Below are positions 49,701-59,118 of a stretch of 64,000 bases of DNA, one piece after another. The notes beneath the pieces are model-generated. The model did not search any database, had not been told where the DNA came from, and was given only the letters and a program-made list of their open reading frames with translations. The stretch is from contig BGKB01000052.1 of assembly GCA_003116975.1 (NCBI GenBank), positions 186,001-250,000 on the forward strand. Direction: 5' to 3'. Each line of letters begins with the position of its first letter. The stretch's first letter is position 1. This stretch comes from Aurantiochytrium sp. KH105. Its lineage: Eukaryota > Sar > Bigyra > Thraustochytrida > Thraustochytriidae. Both the position numbers and the translations under genes were made by a program.

Positions 49701-52700
49701 TGCGTTCGTCGAGGTCCTTGTGTCGACGTAAATCTTCCTGGGGGTCCACCTTGCGAACAGCCTCCATCCGATCCGTGATGGCAAGCTTGACAACCTCCCT
49801 CTCGGCACGAAGGCTTTCAACAAAGATGTTGAGCTGACGTACACTCGTTGTCACGCGATCGACCTCAAGCGCACAGAACTCTGCATACGCGACTTCCATC
49901 CAGCGTCGGTATTCATTCGTAACCACCTGGAGGGCCTTGCGCTTTGCGTCACGGTCACTCGACAGGATTGTCTCTTCTTCAGCATAATCTTGCAGCTTCT
50001 TGGCCAAACGCTCCTGCTTCTTGTGAGCATGTGCGAGACGGTCGACGTCCGAGCTTTTTAAAACACGTTTCACGGCGCTCCGCAGACCTCCGCGCTGGTG
50101 GTGGGGGGCGTGATCATCCGAAGCCCTGCGGTCGGGCTCACTGCCAACATTCGAAGCGGCGCGGGTTTGGCCTCCATCGCCACCTCCAGCACCACTTCCA
50201 TCAGCAGCAAGAGCAGACGCAGGGGCGCGGGCATCACTGTCGGAAGATGAAGATGAAGAAGAAGCCGAGAGTGCGTTTTCTTGCGCGCCCACAACCTGCT
50301 CTTGCAGCTCGCGTGCTTCCTGGCCCGCTCGCGCCAAATCTTGCAAGACCCTTTCTTTGTCCAGACCCTTTGCAGCGAGCTGCTGCTCGGCCTTTTTCAC
50401 ATTCTGCTCGGCGACTAGCTTGCGATTCAACAGTTCCTCGTGCGCGTTGTTCAGATTCATAGAGCAGTTAATGACGAGACTGCGCAGCTCCTCCGACATG
50501 CGCGCGAGCACGCTGTTCATAACATCTGCGTTGTTGGACATGGTGCTTGCCATGATTGTCATGCACTCTTTGACGCGAACGAGAGCATTCTGCAGCGTAC
50601 TTAGTTTGCCATCTTTGCGCTGAAAAGCAAGCCCCACCCCCATGGCCTCCACGGTGGTGTGAACCTTATCCGCAAGAGTCCGCATGGCCATCGTACGGTA
50701 GCTAGCAGAGTCGTGACTTGTTTTGTAAAGCGCTGCAACCCCATTCATCCACTCTTGCCATTCCGCGAAAACGTCCTCGCGGTCCGTGTCAGTCCCGTGC
50801 GGACGCGTACTCATACTGGGAAGTGAATCTCGGAAAGGATACTCGATATCACGCGCATTCTCGACGCCCTGCGCGACAATCTCTCCTGGTGTGGGACTTG
50901 AGCACGGCGCCGTTGCTTGGTTTCCATTCGGATCAGAGGCGTCAGTGCTCGGACCTGCCTCGGTACGTGCATGCGGCTCAACATCAGAAGTTTCAGAGAC
51001 ATCCTTGTCGGCATTGCTCTTCATTTCCTCTGTTGCATCCGCACCGCTGCTGCCCTTGTCCAAACCAGCACTATGCGGTTCGCGTTGTGGCAAAGGCGTT
51101 CGCCAGATTGGCGACAAGAGTGCCACGTGGAGACTCTCAAAGGAGTGCTGGCGGTGCATTACCATCCAGCGATACAGGATATTCATGAGCTCCTTGAGAT
51201 GGTTCTTTACGTTTTTGATGCGCGTCCGCTCCGTCCGATGAAATGTCTGGAGATTCTCAGAATTTGCCTCAGTAAAATTGGTTAGCTCCCGCGTCAATGA
51301 TGCAACGTCCTGGGCGAATTGGAGCCTTGCAGCTCGCAACGTGCGCTTTGCAGCGACCTTGCGATCGAGCACACGCGCCAGCTCGCTTGTAGACACATGA
51401 TGGACCCGACTTCCGTTCTCGTAACCGCTGCGGCTTGGCGTTGCACTCGGTGGCGAGGAAAAGCCACCAAGTCGATCGACCGCGCTGCGGCTCTCGGTAG
51501 TAGATGAGTCCGTCACGGCGTCCTCGTTGTCAAGGTCATCGCGACTTGAATGTGAACTCAAGAGAGTGCGAGAAGATTCAAGCGGGGCAGTAGTCGCTGC
51601 GCGGATGCTCGACAGCCCTGGTGTCTCGGATCGACGCCGAAACCGCTGTGAGCCAATGGGACGTTTGCTTAAAAAGGTCGTTGACGCACGACGCCCGCTA
51701 CTACGGCTTGATGCCTTCGCGGAAGAGTTGGAGCTTCCACTATGGCCCGACATGGCAATGTTGAGGCTGACATCATCCGTGAAGATCCCAGATGCGAGCG
51801 TCGACTTTACATCAATGGTACCTGAACCACTCCGCCGCGCTTCAAGTTCGTTGCCAGCGTCATCATTGGCGAGAGGGCATCCTTCATCGCCCTCCCCACG
51901 CAGGAGGTCAGGCGAGCAAACGTCGCCGTTCTGGCTCAGATTATCCTCCTCATCGTCAAGAGACCCGGCATCGTCGACCTGACCGATGTCCTCGTCATCA
52001 CACCAATTCCTGTCAAAGAGGTCTCCCGCAGATGCTACCGAATGCGAGGAATACATTGAACCTTCCGATCGAGGCACGGTGCGAAGCGATTGCTCCGAGC
52101 GCGGGCTTCCCAGCGTCCCAAATCGAGACTGCACTGAGCGGGGCGAAGCGAGGTCAAAGGTGTCCAGGCCCCCTACCTGGGAGGCAGGTCCGCTGCCAAC
52201 GCTCGCTGGCGTCTGTCCACTCGTGCTGCTTTCGTGACGCCCGGGCATGGGGCCCAGGGGGGAGGCACCAGCGGACGCATCGGCCGAGCTTCCGAACCCT
52301 GGGCGCCGAATCTTGCTTCTCCTCGACTTGCGCTGCGCGGGTGTGGCACTTCGAAAATACTTTTGCAATGCAAAGGCTTGCTGCGTGCGGCTCGTCTCAA
52401 GTGTCTGGCGCTGTAGCTGCGCCTGCATCTCCACAAAGATCTTTTCGATGTGCGCGAACTCGTTCATAGCAATCTCCTTGCGCTTCTTGGATTGCTCCAT
52501 GGCCGTCTTTCGCGAGGTGATGTTGCTCATGTGTTTCTCCTCGGATGAAGTGAGGATATCGTACGCATTGCGAAGCTTCCGAATTACTTCCTTGAGCTTG
52601 CTGCTAAGCTTTTCCGACAGCTCCTTGGCCATGTCCCTACAGAGCTTCACCTGTCTCTCGGCCTCTTGCTGGACAGCAGACCACACAGACCCTCGCATGT

Positions 52701-55700
52701 ATGGATTTGGCTCAAAGTTTGGATTGAGAACGCGTGTACGTGGTTTGCCCTCCTGATCACGGAATGCTTTGTCCATGGTAGATGCGTACTCTTCGAGATG
52801 CCGAATGACACCCTCAATCACACCATGCAGCTGGCGTACATCCTCCAGGCCGGCCAAGGCGTAACGCTTGACCAGACTGAAGCGTGCACGAAAGAGACGC
52901 TGCTTGGTGAAAAAGGAGAGATTTACACTCTCGAGAACATGAGAGACCTTGTCGACGTTTCGAAGAAGGTGCGAACCGCGGCGGGCTCGAATGAGACTCG
53001 GGACAGCTCGCGGCTCTGGAAGCGCGTTCCAATGCAAGGGGTCGGGAAAGGCGCGCGAGTTCATCCGGAAGAGTCCAGCACCCACGTATTCAGCCGCAGC
53101 GGGAGGGGCTACGTCATAATTCGATCGATCGGCTTGCGAAGTATCGTCGAGGAAGGAAGCTTTGATGGTGTGTTGGCGACTGGAGTCGGTTGATGCGCTC
53201 ATGTCCCCGTTCAACGTCGCATTGACCATCACAGAGGGTGGCGGCGTGGTTCGTGCCTCCTTGACGAGATCGATCCAGGCGTCGAAGAGCATGATTTCAA
53301 AGTTGTGTTCGGCCGCAAAGACGCGCGAATCGAAAAAGGTTTGCATCATTTGCGTGGAAATGAACTCGTTCAGGAACTCGCGACTTGTTGCTGTGTCCTT
53401 GTGGTCGCGCAAGAATGCCTCGCGATCAATGAGCTCATCGCCATCCTCCTCAAGCCCCCCCATGTACCACCGGTAATCGCCAATCAGAGTGACAAAGAAC
53501 TCGACAAAAATTCTGCGCACCGTGTTGTTGAACTCCTCAGTCGAGGCGTCCACAACAGGAGCGAGCTTCGCCGTTGGTTCCTCCTCGAGAAAGTCGGTCA
53601 CGATTCGATGGGAGGCTGCCATCTCCAGCTCGGCACTCGGGCCGCTCGACAGCGCGCTCGAGTCCGAGTAGCGCTGTGGCCTCCGCCGGCGACTGTTGCG
53701 TCGCTCGCGAATACTTGCGGCTCCTAGCGACTCGCGCTTTTGCTTTTCGATGGGTCGATCCGCACCACTTTTCACATAGACGTAATCGCGAAGTGGGTAC
53801 CACAATTTCTGCTTCAGGATGCGAGGAGGCATGAGGGGCAGCTCACGATCCGATGGAAGCTCCACTATGTTTTCGTCGAGATCGACAAAGACGAGCGCGC
53901 TGTACGAGTTGCGATCTCGCGGAAGCTGAGAACGATGCATGCCAATAAGAATAGGCACGGGCGAATCAAGGAGGCCGGTCATGGAACTTGGGAGGACAGG
54001 AATGATGTTGCTTTGCCACTTCAGAGGCCATAAAAGTGCCAAAAGACCAGAGATGACATTGGACAGCAGATCGAGCCGGCTTGTCACCAGCAAAATGGGA
54101 TTCTCGAGAATAAGGGCGGAAAACAGGTTGAGCAGGTTCTGTGCGCCCAAACTCTCAAACAGAGGACGGAGCGGCACGTTGAGAAGCGGCAGGCGATTCA
54201 ATGGCGGCTTTGAGCAGGTGAAGTAATGAGGCATGTCGTCGTGAAGTTTGAAGCGAACGCGGTACTTGCCCGGCGGCGGTTCCGGCACCTCGAGAAGCAC
54301 ATGCTGGAGACACCGTTCGAGGGGCACAGGAAGAGCATCTTTTTCGCGAACGATGCGCAATATTTCGCGAAGGATCGCACCATAGAGCGTGTAAAATGGA
54401 AAAGGTGACACTAACGCGAGAGTCTTGGGCTCGTAAGGGTCCCACCGGGCGAGAGTTTCTGCAGAAAAATCCGCAAACGTTTCCTTGAGCGTCTGTACTG
54501 CAGCGAGGCGAATCTCTCGGCAGTACTGGACCGCGAGGTCTTCTCCTTGCAAGGCGTCATCCAAATGGTTTATAATGTCTTCCGTCACAGCTGTTGGCGG
54601 TGATGCAGGTGGTGCAGAACCAGGCGTAACGGTTGCCTTTTCGTCCATGGGCGACTGAAGAGGCGTAGCAAAGAGATGTTCGCTCGGACTAGCCTCTCCA
54701 TTTAAGATACCAGTATCTTCCCCATCCTCCTCCTCCTCCTCGCTGCTAATTGCGCCAATCGATGCACCATCGTCGTTGTCATCGCCGCCGCCGCCGCCGC
54801 CGCCAAGCTCGGTTCTCTTTTTCGCGCTATGGAAGCGAGCCTCTTCGAGAGAAACGAGGCTTGGCAGCGAGTCCGAGTCAGCGTCCGAGTCTGCGACCGC
54901 ATCCTCCTCGACATCAGCCGTCTTGTTATGATCGTCGCTGCCCTTGCGAGTCCCTGTGGCCTCCATTTCGTTGCCTTTGCCCTCGGCAGCTTGGTCCTCG
55001 GCAGCAGCTTGGTCCTCGGCCTCGAGAACTTCTGCAAGCGCTGCTCGCTCATCTGCCTCCTTGCGCATGCGAATTGTTTCCGCGAGTGACGCCACATACT
55101 CTTCTTCCATGAGATTCTCCATGGGGCCACGGTAATGCAGGAGATAGCCATCGAGAAGAGTGTTGAAGCGCGATTGGTTTTCCGGTTGGTCGGCAGCGTC
55201 TCCAAGCTCGCGCTGAATGCTGTCAAACTGCTGACAAAATTTGAACCAAACCATCTCGTCCTCTGTCGCGCAGCGTTTGGCAAGGTACTCGGAAAAGGAG
55301 CGCGTGATCCAATCGCTTCGCGCGCGATCTCGTTTGAGGACCTGGTCCAGGGAAATGTCTACAAAGCGGGCCCGAATTTTGTCAGGAACTGGGTCGTAAA
55401 ATGCAAGGCAAGTCCCGTGCGTCATCTGGTGCATTTCGTTTGTGATGAGAAACGAGTAATCTTGCACGCGGCCGAGGTCAGCATCGTGGGCTCCGCCCTG
55501 ACGTATAGACATTCCGATGGGGTGACAAAACTGACAAAGCGACGGATTGAGAGGTAGATCGGCGTAGTTTTCGGCGGGGAAGCGGTCCTTGATAATGCCA
55601 GGCAAATCTACACAGAAACTCGGGTCCAGAAGATCGAGTTTTGCGATTGAGCCCTCGGCCAAGGCACGTCGCCAGTCGATACCAGTGGCCGCAAAGTATG

Positions 55701-56994
55701 TTGCGACAGTAGGCGGCCGTTTTCGTGCCATCGTCTTGGCAGTGCTCTTCACAGTGGGCGAGGAGAACATTGCGTTTTGCGCAGCTGCGTGGTTCATCTG
55801 AGATGCCGCCCCAGCGGTGCCTGGACCGCTGAACCCCGATCGTTGTCCAAAGCGCTCGGGCCTTGCGTACGAGTTCGCACGCGGGCTGACGCCGCCGTCG
55901 GCCCCTCGCATGTTAGCCCGAAACTCTGGATCAGTAGTATCGAGTGCCATAAGCCGGAGAGAAGGCGCGGCAGCCGCGGCATTTGCAATAATTTCTGCCT
56001 CTTGAGCAGCGGCCTCTGCGTCATCATCATCATCGTCATCATTATTAATATCGGCCCGATCATCATTTTGTTGATCAAAATGACGGATATTATCTCGTTG
56101 CTCATGTTTTGTGCCATTGGGGAAAAACTCGTTCGAGCCGCTTGGCCGATGTTCTCTTTGCTCAGTGTCCACGTTCCCGCTGCCAGCGTCGCCATGCACA
56201 AAGGGCGTCTGCATTTCGAACTCTACGCCAAGCGCCCCGATACCATTTTCGTTGTGATCAAAAGGCGGGGACGCTGCTGAGGACGGCGAGAAGAGATCCT
56301 CACTGTCATCATCCTCGCTGCAATCGTCATCGTCGTTTGCATCGCCATGGCTGTGCAGATCGTTGCGGAGGTGGTCGTCCGGGCCCACTTCCTCGCTTTG
56401 ACCAAACTCGTCCACGTCCTTGTAGGACGAAGAGTCTCCCTCACGCAACAGCTCTGCAGCGATGAAATCGCCTATGATGCGGCGGCGGCTGCCGCTGCCG
56501 CCGCTACCCTGTTTCACCTCATGATGCGAGTCTCTGTCCTGCTGGCTCTCCTCGTCAGAGGCAGCCTCGGACTCTGAGCTTGTTTCGCTGAGATTGGCGA
56601 TGATTTCCCCGGCTAGGTTGTCGGTCGCGGCTGCAAGTTGTTCAAACTCTTGCAGCTCACGTTGCATTCGTCTTTGCGGCCCGTTACCCATGGACGCATC
56701 TGATTCCATTCCGTTGCCGTTTAATAGAACCACGTCGTGGCTATGAATGTCTTCTTCGCCGCTGTCATTTTTGTTGTCGACATTGGTAGCGGCTGCGCTA
56801 AATTGACTGCCTTTTCTTGCCTGGGTCAGCTGGCGATTGGGGACTCCTTGTCTTGCTTGCACGAGGTCGTCTTCGTTGCTATCTTCGCTGTCGTCGATGT
56901 CATCAGGATGCAAGGTTCGCGTGGATTGGATATTTTCGCGCCGAATGAGAAACTGGTCCTGGGAAGCCGTTTTGTCATGTTGATCAGTGTCCAT
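46705..56994 (-). CDS. Giant DENN-domain protein with multiple BAR/F-BAR-like coiled-coil blocks (3,429 residues, one exon)
   Basis: One uninterrupted 10.3 kb frame. Residues 1 to about 430 are acidic and disordered. A uDENN-like segment (PIGMSIRQGG, DYSFLITNEMHQMTHGTCLA) lies at about 440-560. The central DENN domain is at about 860-1065 (VSPFPFYTLYGAILREILRI, FESLGAQNLLNLFSALILEN, LWPLKWQSNIIPVLPSSMTG). A dDENN-like segment follows at about 1155-1250. DENN proteins are Rab GEFs in known cases. After this come several amphipathic helical blocks at about 1370-1540, 1865-1960, 2075-2390, 2535-2780 and 3200-3380, with Lys/Arg-rich long helices such as ELSEKLSSKLKEVIRKLRNA that resemble F-BAR or BAR cores. 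They are separated by Ser/Asp/Glu-rich linkers. No membrane helix is seen. The DENN call is firm; the BAR-like call is inference. Start: first ATG in frame, MDTDQHDKTAS. Confidence 0.85.
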   Translation of the reverse strand: MDTDQHDKTASQDQFLIRRENIQSTRTLHPDDIDDSEDSNEDDLVQARQGVPNRQLTQARKGSQFSAAATNVDNKNDSGEEDIHSHDVVLLNGNGMESDASMGNGPQRRMQRELQEFEQLAAATDNLAGEIIANLSETSSESEAASDEESQQDRDSHHEVKQGSGGSGSRRRIIGDFIAAELLREGDSSSYKDVDEFGQSEEVGPDDHLRNDLHSHGDANDDDDCSEDDDSEDLFSPSSAASPPFDHNENGIGALGVEFEMQTPFVHGDAGSGNVDTEQREHRPSGSNEFFPNGTKHEQRDNIRHFDQQNDDRADINNDDDDDDDAEAAAQEAEIIANAAAAAPSLRLMALDTTDPEFRANMRGADGGVSPRANSYARPERFGQRSGFSGPGTAGAASQMNHAAAQNAMFSSPTVKSTAKTMARKRPPTVATYFAATGIDWRRALAEGSIAKLDLLDPSFCVDLPGIIKDRFPAENYADLPLNPSLCQFCHPIGMSIRQGGAHDADLGRVQDYSFLITNEMHQMTHGTCLAFYDPVPDKIRARFVDISLDQVLKRDRARSDWITRSFSEYLAKRCATEDEMVWFKFCQQFDSIQRELGDAADQPENQSRFNTLLDGYLLHYRGPMENLMEEEYVASLAETIRMRKEADERAALAEVLEAEDQAAAEDQAAEGKGNEMEATGTRKGSDDHNKTADVEEDAVADSDADSDSLPSLVSLEEARFHSAKKRTELGGGGGGGDDNDDGASIGAISSEEEEEDGEDTGILNGEASPSEHLFATPLQSPMDEKATVTPGSAPPASPPTAVTEDIINHLDDALQGEDLAVQYCREIRLAAVQTLKETFADFSAETLARWDPYEPKTLALVSPFPFYTLYGAILREILRIVREKDALPVPLERCLQHVLLEVPEPPPGKYRVRFKLHDDMPHYFTCSKPPLNRLPLLNVPLRPLFESLGAQNLLNLFSALILENPILLVTSRLDLLSNVISGLLALLWPLKWQSNIIPVLPSSMTGLLDSPVPILIGMHRSQLPRDRNSYSALVFVDLDENIVELPSDRELPLMPPRILKQKLWYPLRDYVYVKSGADRPIEKQKRESLGAASIRERRNSRRRRPQRYSDSSALSSGPSAELEMAASHRIVTDFLEEEPTAKLAPVVDASTEEFNNTVRRIFVEFFVTLIGDYRWYMGGLEEDGDELIDREAFLRDHKDTATSREFLNEFISTQMMQTFFDSRVFAAEHNFEIMLFDAWIDLVKEARTTPPPSVMVNATLNGDMSASTDSSRQHTIKASFLDDTSQADRSNYDVAPPAAAEYVGAGLFRMNSRAFPDPLHWNALPEPRAVPSLIRARRGSHLLRNVDKVSHVLESVNLSFFTKQRLFRARFSLVKRYALAGLEDVRQLHGVIEGVIRHLEEYASTMDKAFRDQEGKPRTRVLNPNFEPNPYMRGSVWSAVQQEAERQVKLCRDMAKELSEKLSSKLKEVIRKLRNAYDILTSSEEKHMSNITSRKTAMEQSKKRKEIAMNEFAHIEKIFVEMQAQLQRQTLETSRTQQAFALQKYFRSATPAQRKSRRSKIRRPGFGSSADASAGASPLGPMPGRHESSTSGQTPASVGSGPASQVGGLDTFDLASPRSVQSRFGTLGSPRSEQSLRTVPRSEGSMYSSHSVASAGDLFDRNWCDDEDIGQVDDAGSLDDEEDNLSQNGDVCSPDLLRGEGDEGCPLANDDAGNELEARRSGSGTIDVKSTLASGIFTDDVSLNIAMSGHSGSSNSSAKASSRSSGRRASTTFLSKRPIGSQRFRRRSETPGLSSIRAATTAPLESSRTLLSSHSSRDDLDNEDAVTDSSTTESRSAVDRLGGFSSPPSATPSRSGYENGSRVHHVSTSELARVLDRKVAAKRTLRAARLQFAQDVASLTRELTNFTEANSENLQTFHRTERTRIKNVKNHLKELMNILYRWMVMHRQHSFESLHVALLSPIWRTPLPQREPHSAGLDKGSSGADATEEMKSNADKDVSETSDVEPHARTEAGPSTDASDPNGNQATAPCSSPTPGEIVAQGVENARDIEYPFRDSLPSMSTRPHGTDTDREDVFAEWQEWMNGVAALYKTSHDSASYRTMAMRTLADKVHTTVEAMGVGLAFQRKDGKLSTLQNALVRVKECMTIMASTMSNNADVMNSVLARMSEELRSLVINCSMNLNNAHEELLNRKLVAEQNVKKAEQQLAAKGLDKERVLQDLARAGQEARELQEQVVGAQENALSASSSSSSSDSDARAPASALAADGSGAGGGDGGQTRAASNVGSEPDRRASDDHAPHHQRGGLRSAVKRVLKSSDVDRLAHAHKKQERLAKKLQDYAEEETILSSDRDAKRKALQVVTNEYRRWMEVAYAEFCALEVDRVTTSVRQLNIFVESLRAEREVVKLAITDRMEAVRKVDPQEDLRRHKDLDERTKRYLDDALDHFSRHPSMAGMIPSKTAEDSTSEAKRQGDGDETDDYEDGAGQGSASAKDRGSPEGSDTPGAEGDAETPKGGNAMVPVLDANGQRRSGRFDSVDSVSLEGRLFAVYMRRSLGTLVLRFNELKYRMKSLYKHTDGLAKSQRRATHDLEKLCAQLGHVPLNLLEQRRDADPFDDLFLKTFASITNEMEELTELHAALSTLTMDARASKRSLNGDLLEYVRSKDNAEVDLMQARDRFTSSRDNLARVEAEMNECEASMRGIEFRSRSEESRRCEKLFALRDECEKAKKAKSESEKAYMGARQVYETCFSQLLVSMQNGYTDALSSCLQYLQSFVESVQEISLDHAKKSPFMSQRSRALDTTEEPIVLEGDNDAVLDLAAMDTNGFFDSLSRLPRDTDSAHLSYSSTSTADDQRVLLTDSAPSRTFSGSRHERRMRESLRTLGGASMMASSIKQSLSPSSAVAQLSKMFTSSRHAFLRRPVLHDSPGRRERPVRCDEVETVILHSKLICESLLEVLPERLAVMKSVIGQAQDQIDRFPVLLLSKRDLMKKRKLIQSSTQGKLANGYEDSLHNGTTGADDDAGSPRSLASMDRPTRGASSRSTSTTGTARFDSLRRPGHSIRHFRKRIRHLVPGQGSLHRSGASHRSGNAYAHSEVPAGAPLLSVSSASPSVTSFTSQARSDSGEGGGNVTELDANTFGLDGASALTSILGERSEALPGGAKQAGSCDGADDDDEATTDGTLSVVASVADGKSGPTKEVSTLFMAIDNVHKSWTAQVGSMMECLNASDHLLMNSLREMADTCQQYLKEINDIRMNLKRNGAVVRNALTRANDKVIEARAALDECEQKDYHRNYITQEAGTDRKQRKVGAARRKLREAEENNMAANDKYADFQRLYRNEAARVMRKYDNLERHQFNFLISLHERLQFWHKRLETKLQELTEVSHEALKTVDLQADVQSFVDAHKFSRPSDAPQIQDLSSLAATVPSGLENDAVGG

Positions 56995-57349
56995 GTCTTC
57001 AATTCTGCGCAGGTCCACGGCGCATCCACAAATGAACAAAGAGAAGCGCAAGAGACCGTTTCGACGTCTTACAGAAGAAGGACGACGACGACGACGACGA
57101 CGACGACGTCAAAAGTAGAAGAATTACTAGAAGAAGGACGGAGTGGTGAAACGAAAAGTTGCGTAGCCCTCCCGTTTCACCTTTGGTACATGTTACAGCC
57201 AGCTAGCCAGCAAGCACGCCAGCCAGCACGCCAGCCCGTCCGCACGCCGGCCTGCCGGCCAGCCCTTGCGCCCCTCGCGGCCTCGCCCCTCGCGGCGCTC
57301 TGCGCAGGCTCCGCGGGCCAAGCCAAGAGCGACCCGCGCGAGACACAGC

Positions 57350-57413
57350 AAGGCCAGCTAGCTAGCTCGCTAGCTAGCTAGCTCGCTAGCTAGCTAGCCA
57401 GCTAGCTAGGCAG
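57350..57413. repeat. AGCTAGCT/CTAG self-complementary repeat
   Basis: CTAGCTAG units broken by CTCG and CCAG variants. The array is its own inverted repeat and could extrude a cruciform. Confidence 0.9.
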
Positions 57414-57814
57414 TTCTTGCCTCGGGTCCCCAGTCCTCGCGCCGCCCGCGCCTCCGCCTGCGTCGCGGGCCGGCCGGCCGGCCAGCCGGACGGAGGCGGG
57501 CGCCGGCGGGCTCGCGCGCCGCTCCTGCGCGAGCCTCCCTCGCCTCCCGCGTCGAGGCGGTCGCGAGCTTGTTTGCTCGCTCGCTCGCTCGCTTGCTCGC
57601 TCGCTTCTCTCCCTTTTTCAAAACCGGCCGACCCCGCCGGGGGCCCTCGCTCCCGCCGCGCCGCGCCGGCCTGCGCGCGTGCGTCGGAGGCCGCGCGCCG
57701 CCGCGCCGCACGCGCGCCGCCGCTCGCTCCCGCCGCCGCGCCGGCCTGCCCGCGCCGCCGCTGCCCGCGCGCGAGCTGTCTGCCTGCCTTGCCTCGGCGT
57801 GGCTCGAGCGAGCT

Positions 57815-57880
57815 TGGCTTGCTTGCTTTGCTTGCTTGCTTTGCTTGCTTTGCGTGCTTGCTTGCTTGCTCTGCTTTGCT
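57815..57880. repeat. CTTG/CTTTG simple repeat
   Basis: TTGCTTGCTTTGC-type tetranucleotide array with pentanucleotide variants. Confidence 0.85.
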
Positions 57881-58024
57881 ATACGTATGTTTTGCTTGCC
57901 CGCCTCGGCGCTGCGGCCCACCGCCGCCGTACGTACTACGTCCCGCCTGCTTGCCGCGCCTCTCCCCGCGCCGAGCTTGTATCTGCGCGCGCGCGCAGCT
58001 TTCCAAGGCCCCCCGCGCCGGCGA

Positions 58025-58155
58025 AACACCCCTCTGCTCGGGTTCAGCCTGCTCGCGCAGGTTCAAGAGCGCCGTACTGGAGATACTGCGGCACCCCCTA
58101 CCTGCGCTGGCAGGTTTGACCGGTATCGCCGGCGAGCGCGGGAAAGAGGGGTGTT
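58025..58155. ncRNA. Candidate structured RNA or DNA element, closed by an 11-bp stem
   Basis: AACACCCCTCT (58025-58035) is perfectly complementary to AGAGGGGTGTT (58145-58155). A further 5-bp pairing (58036-58040 with 58133-58137) continues the stem across a 7-base bulge. Inside, four small hairpins can be drawn in a row: 58048-58061, 58071-58092, 58100-58115 and 58120-58132. This would be a multi-branched fold of 131 nt. No known RNA family fits. In GC-rich DNA some such folds arise by chance, so confidence is low. Confidence 0.3.
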
Positions 58156-59118
58156 ATGCTTGACTTGTCGCGACCGATAGAATACTTGTAGAGATCCTTG
58201 TATAGACACTTCCCGCTACTGCACCTGGCGCGCGACGAGACAGCCAGTCCGGCGAAAGTTCACTTGCGCTTCCACATTACCCACTTGCGCCTCCCCAATC
58301 TTCACTTGGGCCCGCGCTTCCCGCCCCTTTTCGCGCCTCTTCCCACCGAATCACTAAGAGGGCCCCACGCCCAACTCGCTCGCCTCGCTCGCCCCGCGAT
58401 CCGACATCGCGGAGACCTTGCAGCTCTTCCGGTATCGCTCTTCCTGCCATCTGGCTGGCCGCCGCTCCGCGTCTCCTCGCCGCCCCAGCCCGGTCGGGCG
58501 GGCTGGTCTTGGCCACGATCAGCGCGCTTTCGCAAGTCAGGTTGACTGTCCCAGCTTTTCGGAGCAGCGGCTGCGTGCTCGGCTCCATGGACCGTGGGTC
58601 CGCTGCTACCGGACTCTATCCTTTAAATTTTATCGAATGTACTATGCCGCGGGGTCCGGTGGCGTAGGCGCAGGTTGCGGTTGGCGGCGGGCTCGCGATG
58701 TTCAAACCGCAAATCGAAATCGATCGATCGATCGAAGGATTGAACGCGGGCGCGACGCAGCCCTGCGCGCGGCGCGTGGCGAGTCGAGGCCCGACGCTGG
58801 CACCGGCGCGGACCAGACGCTGATACCTGGTGCGGTAGGGTTCTGCTCGCCTCGCAGCCCGGCGCGCGCGAGGAGATTCACGGCGACCAGTTCTGTTGCG
58901 CGGGAGCGGCCGCGACGGAAAGGGGGGGCCACGTCGCCACCCACGCACCAAGGCGAGCGGAAGGTGACGGCAGCATAAACCCAGACGTCGGGCCGTGCGA
59001 AATATCCGTGCGGGATACCCGACCGACCTGCTTTGTGCCAAGCTCGCTTCAAAAGGATAGAGCAAAGAAAGCCGCGCGACAAGGCGTGAGATCCTTGGCG
59101 CCTGAAAGGTCTGGAAAC

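Larger units (their letters stand above)
56995..59118. promoter_or_regulatory. 2.1 kb divergent intergenic region between the giant DENN gene and the triple-DUF707 gene
   Basis: Left to right: a GAC repeat (57080-57109), a CTAG-rich self-complementary block (about 57350-57413), a GC-rich core with GCTC/TTGC repeats (57568-57605 and 57815-57880), a possible structured element (58025-58155) and a GC-rich stretch with GATC repeats near 58718-58735. Frames are Arg/Ala/Cys-rich and not believable as proteins. Both promoters must lie here. Confidence 0.5.

Noticed and set aside
57386-58066. 226-codon Arg/Ala/Gln-rich minus-strand frame in the DENN/DUF707 spacer
   Set aside because: Driven by simple TTGC/GCTC repeats and GC content; overlaps equally open frames on the plus strand.
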